The translations under genes were made by a program, and so were the position numbers. Source: Ructibacterium sp965146665 (GTDB lineage: Bacteria > Bacillota > Clostridia > Monoglobales > Monoglobaceae). Taken from it: a stretch of 64,000 nt of DNA. The stretch covers positions 124,001-188,000 of the forward strand of contig CBCTHE010000001.1 of NCBI GenBank assembly GCA_965146665.1. The letters run 5' to 3'. Positions within the stretch are counted from its first letter, which is position 1. Each line of letters starts with the position of its first letter. The notes beneath the pieces were generated by a model. That model was not told the DNA's origin. It did not search any database and worked only from the letters and a program-made list of their open reading frames with translations. This document shows, piece after piece, positions 59,523-64,000 of the stretch.

Positions 59523-60404
59523 TCAGTAGTCAAAGTCCGGCACGTACTCCTCCTTTGCCGCGGACCGCTCCTGGACAAAACCCACACAAAAGCCGCGGTC
59601 TTGGGCATGGGCGACCACCTTTTTATATTCAAAAGAGGTAAGCCGCCGGTTGAGCTCCGGAAATTCCGCCGCCCGGTGCGCGGGGAAATACTGATTCAGC
59701 AGACTGATGGCAAATCTGGCCGGATCATAGCGCACGGCCAGCTCGTCCAGGAGAACAAGACTGTCATGGCAGCAACCCGGCAGGACCATATGGCGCATCA
59801 GGACGCCGCCTGTCATATGCCCCTGACCGTCAAAGACGGCATAGCCCCTCTGCCGGTACATCTCCTCCAGCGCCGCAGCAGCCACGGCAAAATAATCCGC
59901 CGCGCCGGAATACCGGCTGCTCAGCTTTTCAGAGCGGTATTTCAGGTCCGGCAGATAGATATCCACCAGTCCCTCCAGCCGCCGCAGAGCCTCTATGCTG
60001 TCATAGCCGGAACTGTTGTAGACCACCGGGATGCCCAGTTCTGGCTTTACTTCCAGCAACGCCTCCCGAATCCTCTCCGTATAGTGGCTGGGGGTCACCA
60101 GATTGATATTGGCCGCGCCCCGGTCCCGCAGCTTCAACATTTCCCGCGCCAGAGTGCCAGCATCAACCTCCCGGCCCTTGGTCTGGTGGGAAATCTCATG
60201 GTTCTGGCAGAACACACACCGCAGGTTGCATCCCGAAAAAAAGATGGTTCCAGAACCCTTGCCGTAGGAGATACAGGGCTCCTCCCACGGATGAAGCCCC
60301 ACCCGGGCAATGCGGATTGCACTGCCCGCACCGCAGCTGCCCGGCCGCACGCTCCGGTCGGTATTGCATTTTCTTGGACAGGCCGTACACAGCTCCCCGT
60401 TCAT
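59523..60404 (-). CDS. Radical SAM protein, PflX/COG1313 type
   Basis: This 293-residue protein has the cluster motif C59-N-L-R-C63-V-F-C66 for [4Fe-4S] and S-adenosylmethionine. An extra N-terminal Cys group (ELCTACPRKC, then GSCGAG) is typical of PflX-like proteins that resemble pyruvate formate-lyase activases. No partner glycyl-radical enzyme lies beside it, so the target is unknown. It has its own promoter (60439-60467). It is convergent with none of its neighbours and appears monocistronic. Confidence 0.85.
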   Translation of the reverse strand: MNGELCTACPRKCNTDRSVRPGSCGAGSAIRIARVGLHPWEEPCISYGKGSGTIFFSGCNLRCVFCQNHEISHQTKGREVDAGTLAREMLKLRDRGAANINLVTPSHYTERIREALLEVKPELGIPVVYNSSGYDSIEALRRLEGLVDIYLPDLKYRSEKLSSRYSGAADYFAVAAAALEEMYRQRGYAVFDGQGHMTGGVLMRHMVLPGCCHDSLVLLDELAVRYDPARFAISLLNQYFPAHRAAEFPELNRRLTSFEYKKVVAHAQDRGFCVGFVQERSAAKEEYVPDFDY

Positions 60405-60438
60405 TTTTCCACATCCCCGTTTCTTTCATGATGGTACC

Positions 60439-60467
60439 AGTGTACCACGAATCAGTCCGGTATGCAA
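60439..60467 (-). promoter_or_regulatory. Promoter of the radical SAM gene
   Basis: On the minus strand TTGCAT (60462-60467) and an extended -10 TGGTACACT (TACACT 60439-60444) are spaced by 17 bp. The transcription start would be near 60432, giving a leader of about 28 bases to the ATG at 60404. Confidence 0.65.
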
Positions 60468-60525
60468 GCCCCGGGGCTCACCACCCGGCATGGTCATCCG
60501 CAGAGCGCCAAAACCCGGCTCTCAA

Positions 60526-62538
60526 TCACCCTTTTCGTTTTCCGCCTGAACCCTGGCTCACAATTTTGTAATAGGTTCCGGCCGTAAAGCTGTAGACAAT
60601 GAAATACAGGACCGCAAAGACGGCAAAACACCCAACCGTGGTCCAGGCAAAAAGCTGAATATCCCGCATATGGAACATGTCCATCAGCCGGGTCACGGCC
60701 GGAAAGGCAAAGGCAATATGCACACCGGCCACCGCCAGAGGCAGAAAAAATACTGTGAGCACCTGGGAGCGGATGGTCTTCCTCACCTCGCTCCGGCTGA
60801 GCCCCACCTTCTGCAGAATTCCATACCGCTCCTGATCCTCATAGCCCTCTGAAATCTGCTTATAATACATAATCAACACCATGGCGAACAGGAACAGGAT
60901 TCCCAAAAACGCCCCAAGGAAAAAGAAGCCGCCGTAAAGGGCGAGAAATTTGCCGCCGGATTCATCCCTGCTTTTGAATCGTCCCTTGAAATTCCGTCTG
61001 TCCAGCCGCTCATTGATCTCCCAATGGGCCTCTGCCTTCTGCTCCGGCGTTCCGCTCAGATCAAATCCCATATAGCAGACGGTCTCCGCGGCGTTTTCAC
61101 CAAAATTCAGCTTTTGCATTGCCTCCACATGCTCCAGCACAGCGCTGTCCCTGACAATGACAAAGTGGCTGTTGGCCACATCAGTGGAGACCCGGTCATG
61201 GGTAATAAAATCCTCTGTGACCTCCTTCACGGAAAAATCCAGATCAAAGATCTTCAGTCTCTTTTGATCATATTTTTCACGGCTGGAATAGACGATAACC
61301 TGATTGCTGTCCTCCAGCGTCTCATTTTTTCCGGACTCCCGGTTATAATCCTCCAAGGTCATGAAAAACAAATTGCATAGGTCATTCAGTTCCGCCATGG
61401 TCTCCTGCTGATTGGCAATAAAGGTATCACCCTTTTTCCGGGTGGCAACATTTAAGGCCCCATAGCGGAATTCGCCGCTCTTTTCCAGTCCCTTCTCCCG
61501 CAGTACCGCATTCACCGCCTCATCCACCGCCGCCACATGCTCCGCAGTATCCTGAGAAACGGTAATCAGCATATCCCGCACAAACATGGTGTTCAAAATG
61601 GATTCCAACCCGCTGTACAGAGATAGGGTTGTCGAGCACATAACCAGGATAATGGTGGACAGAATACAGATGTTCCCGAGCCCAACCGCGTTCTGCTTCA
61701 TCCGGTAGATCATGCCGGATACTGAAATAAAATGGCTGGTCTTATAATAGTACCGCTTATTTCTCCGGAGGAGCTTGAGCAGGGCAATGCTTCCGGCTGT
61801 AAACAGCAGATAGGTACCCAGAATCACCAGAACGACCGCCACAAAAAAAGAGTTCAGAGCCGCGATGGGATTTGTGATTGCCACCGCCATCGTGTACCCG
61901 GTTCCAAGGCAGAGAAATCCCAGCACGGCTGGAATCCATCTTGCCTTTGGTTCCTTTTCCCCCACATTGCCGCCCTTCAGCAGTTCAATGGGCTTTGCCA
62001 GATGGATCTGCCGCAGACTGTTCAGCAGAATCAGCAGAAAGATACCGCCGAACAGAAGGACTGTATTTTTAGCCGCATACCAGGAAACAGCAGTATAGGT
62101 CATGACATCGCTGCCCGCCATCTTGAGCAGCAACAGAAACAACAGCCTGCCAAGCAGCATGCCCGCAAGAATTCCCGCCGGAATACTGACCAGGGCAATC
62201 CAAAGCGTTTCAAACCCCACAACCCGGGCAACATGCTTTTTTTCCATTCCCAGAATGTTATAGAGACCAAACTCCTTTGTGCGCCGTTTCATGAGAAAGC
62301 TGTTGGTATAAAACAGGAAAATCACCGCGAAAATTGCTGTGACAAACACGCCGGCTTCCAGCATGGAGGCAATGCTGTCGCCTCCGGGCAGCTGCCGGAA
62401 GCCCTCGTTTTGTGCCATGGTTCCAATGATATAGTGCATGGCTGTCATCAAAATACAGGTCAGCAGAAACGGAATATAGACCCGGCGGTTGGTCCGGATA
62501 TTTACCGCCGCCAGCCTCCCGTAGAAAAATCTATTCAT
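60526..62538 (-). CDS. BceB-like FtsX-type ABC permease
   Basis: This 670-residue permease has about ten membrane helices and a large extracellular loop between helices 7 and 8 (about residues 310-525). This is the BceB/VncB layout of transporters that sense and remove cell-wall-active peptide antibiotics. The FtsX block (RRTKEFGLYNILGMEKKHVA) is near residue 85. The start is ATG 62538, with AGGTGG eight bases upstream, and it overlaps the end of the ATPase gene by eight bases. A histidine kinase is encoded upstream, as usual for these modules. Confidence 0.9.
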   Translation of the reverse strand: MNRFFYGRLAAVNIRTNRRVYIPFLLTCILMTAMHYIIGTMAQNEGFRQLPGGDSIASMLEAGVFVTAIFAVIFLFYTNSFLMKRRTKEFGLYNILGMEKKHVARVVGFETLWIALVSIPAGILAGMLLGRLLFLLLLKMAGSDVMTYTAVSWYAAKNTVLLFGGIFLLILLNSLRQIHLAKPIELLKGGNVGEKEPKARWIPAVLGFLCLGTGYTMAVAITNPIAALNSFFVAVVLVILGTYLLFTAGSIALLKLLRRNKRYYYKTSHFISVSGMIYRMKQNAVGLGNICILSTIILVMCSTTLSLYSGLESILNTMFVRDMLITVSQDTAEHVAAVDEAVNAVLREKGLEKSGEFRYGALNVATRKKGDTFIANQQETMAELNDLCNLFFMTLEDYNRESGKNETLEDSNQVIVYSSREKYDQKRLKIFDLDFSVKEVTEDFITHDRVSTDVANSHFVIVRDSAVLEHVEAMQKLNFGENAAETVCYMGFDLSGTPEQKAEAHWEINERLDRRNFKGRFKSRDESGGKFLALYGGFFFLGAFLGILFLFAMVLIMYYKQISEGYEDQERYGILQKVGLSRSEVRKTIRSQVLTVFFLPLAVAGVHIAFAFPAVTRLMDMFHMRDIQLFAWTTVGCFAVFAVLYFIVYSFTAGTYYKIVSQGSGGKRKG

Positions 62539-63298
62539 AGCGCCCACCACCTGTTGCAAGAAGTGTCAGTGTATCGGAAATCTTCTGATACAGTGTATCG
62601 GTGCTGTTTTCTCCCCGGTAGATCTGATGGAAAACCTCTCCGTCCTTGATAAACAGGACCCGGCCCGCATGGCTGGCCGCCTTAATGCTGTGGGTCACCA
62701 GCAAAATGGTCTGGCCTTCCCCATTGATATCATCAAACAGATTCAGAAGCTCATCCGCGGAACGGGAATCCAGCGCACCGGTGGGTTCGTCCGCCAGAAC
62801 CAGCCGGGGCTCTGTGATCAATGCCCGGGCCACCGCGGCCCTCTGCTTCTGCCCGCCGGAAACCTCATACGGAAATTTGCTCAGTATTTCTCCAATTTCC
62901 AGCTTCTGCACGATAGAATGCAGACGGCGTTCCATCTCCGGATAGCTTCGGCGCGAAAGTACCAGCGGAAGCAAAATATTGTCCTTAATCGAAAAGGTAT
63001 CCAGAAGATTAAAATCCTGAAAGACAAATCCAAGATGCTCCCGCCGGAAAGCGGATATCTCCTTCTCCCGCATACACACAATATCCTTTCCCTCCAGCAA
63101 TACCTCGCCGCCGGTGGGTTTGTCCAGGGCCGCCAAAATATTCAGGAGCGTGGTCTTGCCGGATCCGGATTCACCCATGATCGCCACAAACTCCCCCTGC
63201 TCCACCGTGAAGGACACATTGGACAGGGCCTGTATCCGGCTGGCGCCGAAGCGCGTGGTATAAATTTTTTTGAGATGCCGTACATCTAAAGTTGTCAT
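62531..63298 (-). CDS. BceA-like ABC transporter ATPase
   Basis: This 255-residue ATPase has Walker A MGESGSGKTTLLN, signature VSGGQKQR and Walker B LVLADEPTGALDS. It powers the permease encoded directly downstream. The start is uncertain. ATG 63298 gives the usual MTTLDVRHLKKIY opening. ATG 63310 sits right after an AGAAAGG site, and longer frames up to 63457 have no family-like extension. The leader from the regulator site to the start is about 200 bases. Confidence 0.92.
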   Translation of the reverse strand: MTTLDVRHLKKIYTTRFGASRIQALSNVSFTVEQGEFVAIMGESGSGKTTLLNILAALDKPTGGEVLLEGKDIVCMREKEISAFRREHLGFVFQDFNLLDTFSIKDNILLPLVLSRRSYPEMERRLHSIVQKLEIGEILSKFPYEVSGGQKQRAAVARALITEPRLVLADEPTGALDSRSADELLNLFDDINGEGQTILLVTHSIKAASHAGRVLFIKDGEVFHQIYRGENSTDTLYQKISDTLTLLATGGGRYE

Positions 63299-63506
63299 GC
63301 TGATTTCCATGCCTTTCTGCCCGTAAAGATTCCATTCACTGACCGTTCCCTCCTGCGGGCTGGATGAGAAGGTCATGGAGGCATACTGCGAAAGCTCACA
63401 CCATACCGCCTTTTGGCATATGGGACAGCTGTGCCGCCCCTCTGCGAATATCATCATAACAAAAAAGGGACTCTGCAGCCATTGCTTTGGCTTACAAATC
63501 CCCCTT

Positions 63507-63530
63507 AAAACTTACACTTTTGTAAGTTTT
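63507..63530 (-). promoter_or_regulatory. Inverted repeat fitting a BceR-like response-regulator site
   Basis: AAAACTTACA (63507-63516) and TGTAAGTTTT (63521-63530) are perfect inverted copies around four bases. On the minus strand this contains TTACA-AAAG-TGTAA, which agrees with the TnACA-N4-TGTnA pattern I recall for BceR-type regulators. It lies between the kinase stop and the transporter genes, about 70 bp upstream of a TATGAT that could be the -10 box. Confidence 0.6.
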
Positions 63531-63535
63531 CCTGT

Positions 63536-64000
63536 TCAGTCCCGTGCCTGGCTTGCGGATTCCAGACTCAGAAGCGCCCGGGTACCCTGTCCGGGCTCGG
63601 ATTCCAGCCGGATGCTGTGGCACAGCTTGTCCAAAATCCGCTTGCTTAAATACAGCCCGATCCCCGTTGCCTTTTTGTCCGCTCTGCCGTTATACCCGGT
63701 AAACCCCTTTTCGAATACCCGGGGCAGGTCCTCCCGGGCAATGCCAATGCCGCTGTCCTCAATCACCAGCACAGCAGGCGGCTTTAGGAAGATCCGCACC
63801 CTCCCCCGGTGCGGCGTATACTTCACCGCGTTTGACAGCAGCTGTTCCAGAACAAAGACCAGCCATTTCTCATCCGTCAACACACGGCATGTCAAATTTC
63901 CGCATTCCAGCGCAATCTTTTTTCGGATAAACTGGGGGGCGTATTTCCGCACAGCCTGTCTGACCATTGCATCCAGATCGTGCCGTCCAATGACAAAATC
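63536..64000 (-). CDS. Sensor histidine kinase, C-terminal part (runs off the window)
   Basis: The last 154 residues of a histidine kinase are visible. The ATPase domain has N box EQLLSNAVKY, G1 DSGIGI, F-box region FEKGFTGYNGR and G2 ATGIGLYLSKRIL. The dimerisation and membrane part lies beyond the right edge. BceS-type kinases have no large sensor of their own and read the state of the neighbouring BceAB transporter, so this is probably the partner of the genes at 60526-63298. Confidence 0.88.
   Translation of the reverse strand, partial: DFVIGRHDLDAMVRQAVRKYAPQFIRKKIALECGNLTCRVLTDEKWLVFVLEQLLSNAVKYTPHRGRVRIFLKPPAVLVIEDSGIGIAREDLPRVFEKGFTGYNGRADKKATGIGLYLSKRILDKLCHSIRLESEPGQGTRALLSLESASQARD

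Overview
The window comes from a Gram-positive anaerobic Firmicute, most likely a gut-type clostridium (Lachnospiraceae/Oscillospiraceae-like). The signs are strong AGGAGG ribosome binding sites throughout, a class B sortase, S-layer-homology surface proteins, a LplB/YtcP-type sugar ABC importer and a BceAB-type transporter. The species cannot be fixed from the sequence.

Positions 1 to about 34.2 kb are most of an integrative conjugative element (ICE) of the Tn1549/CTn type. Almost all of it reads on the minus strand. From its right-hand end leftwards it carries: a small regulatory-type ORF and parA-parB; a lipoprotein and a very large thioester/CnaB adhesin; a block of small unknown proteins with overlapping ends; a 2702-residue N6-methylase/SNF2-helicase protein with a complete tnpV gene nested in another frame; a DUF3991/TOPRIM protein; a DpnD/PcfM-like protein; a candidate oriT; DUF3789, MobC, relaxase, PcfB and an ArdC/LtrC-like protein; VirD4, VirB2-like, VirB6-like, PrgI/VirB3 and VirB4; and finally a sortase B and a CHAP cell-wall hydrolase. 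An XRE regulator faces the other way at the left edge. The integrase end lies off the left side of the window.

From 34.2 to 36.5 kb is a decayed junction: orphan 3' gene fragments, a frameshifted IS256-family fragment, an internally deleted IS21-family element and a truncated YafQ/RelE-like toxin.

From 36.5 to 59.1 kb is a chromosomal polysaccharide-utilisation locus. One long minus-strand array encodes a GH105 unsaturated glycuronyl hydrolase, a solute-binding lipoprotein with two permeases, a CE15-like esterase, a rhamnogalacturonan-acetylesterase-like SGNH protein, two SLH proteins, a heparinase II/III-like lyase with an F5/8C domain, and a secreted jelly-roll protein. An EamA exporter follows. 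An AraC regulator sits upstream on the same strand. The gene set suggests that acidic, acetylated polysaccharide (rhamnogalacturonan-like) is cleaved at the cell surface, imported as unsaturated oligosaccharide and finished in the cytoplasm.

From 59.5 kb to the end are a PflX-like radical SAM protein, a BceAB-type peptide-sensing/detoxification ABC transporter with a likely response-regulator site, and the C-terminal part of its histidine kinase, which runs off the right edge.

The most unusual signals are the tnpV gene with its own promoter inside the giant helicase/methylase ORF, a shared ICE promoter signature, a bipartite 13+13 nt leader element repeated 18.5 kb apart, and a terminator placed just ahead of the adhesin gene.
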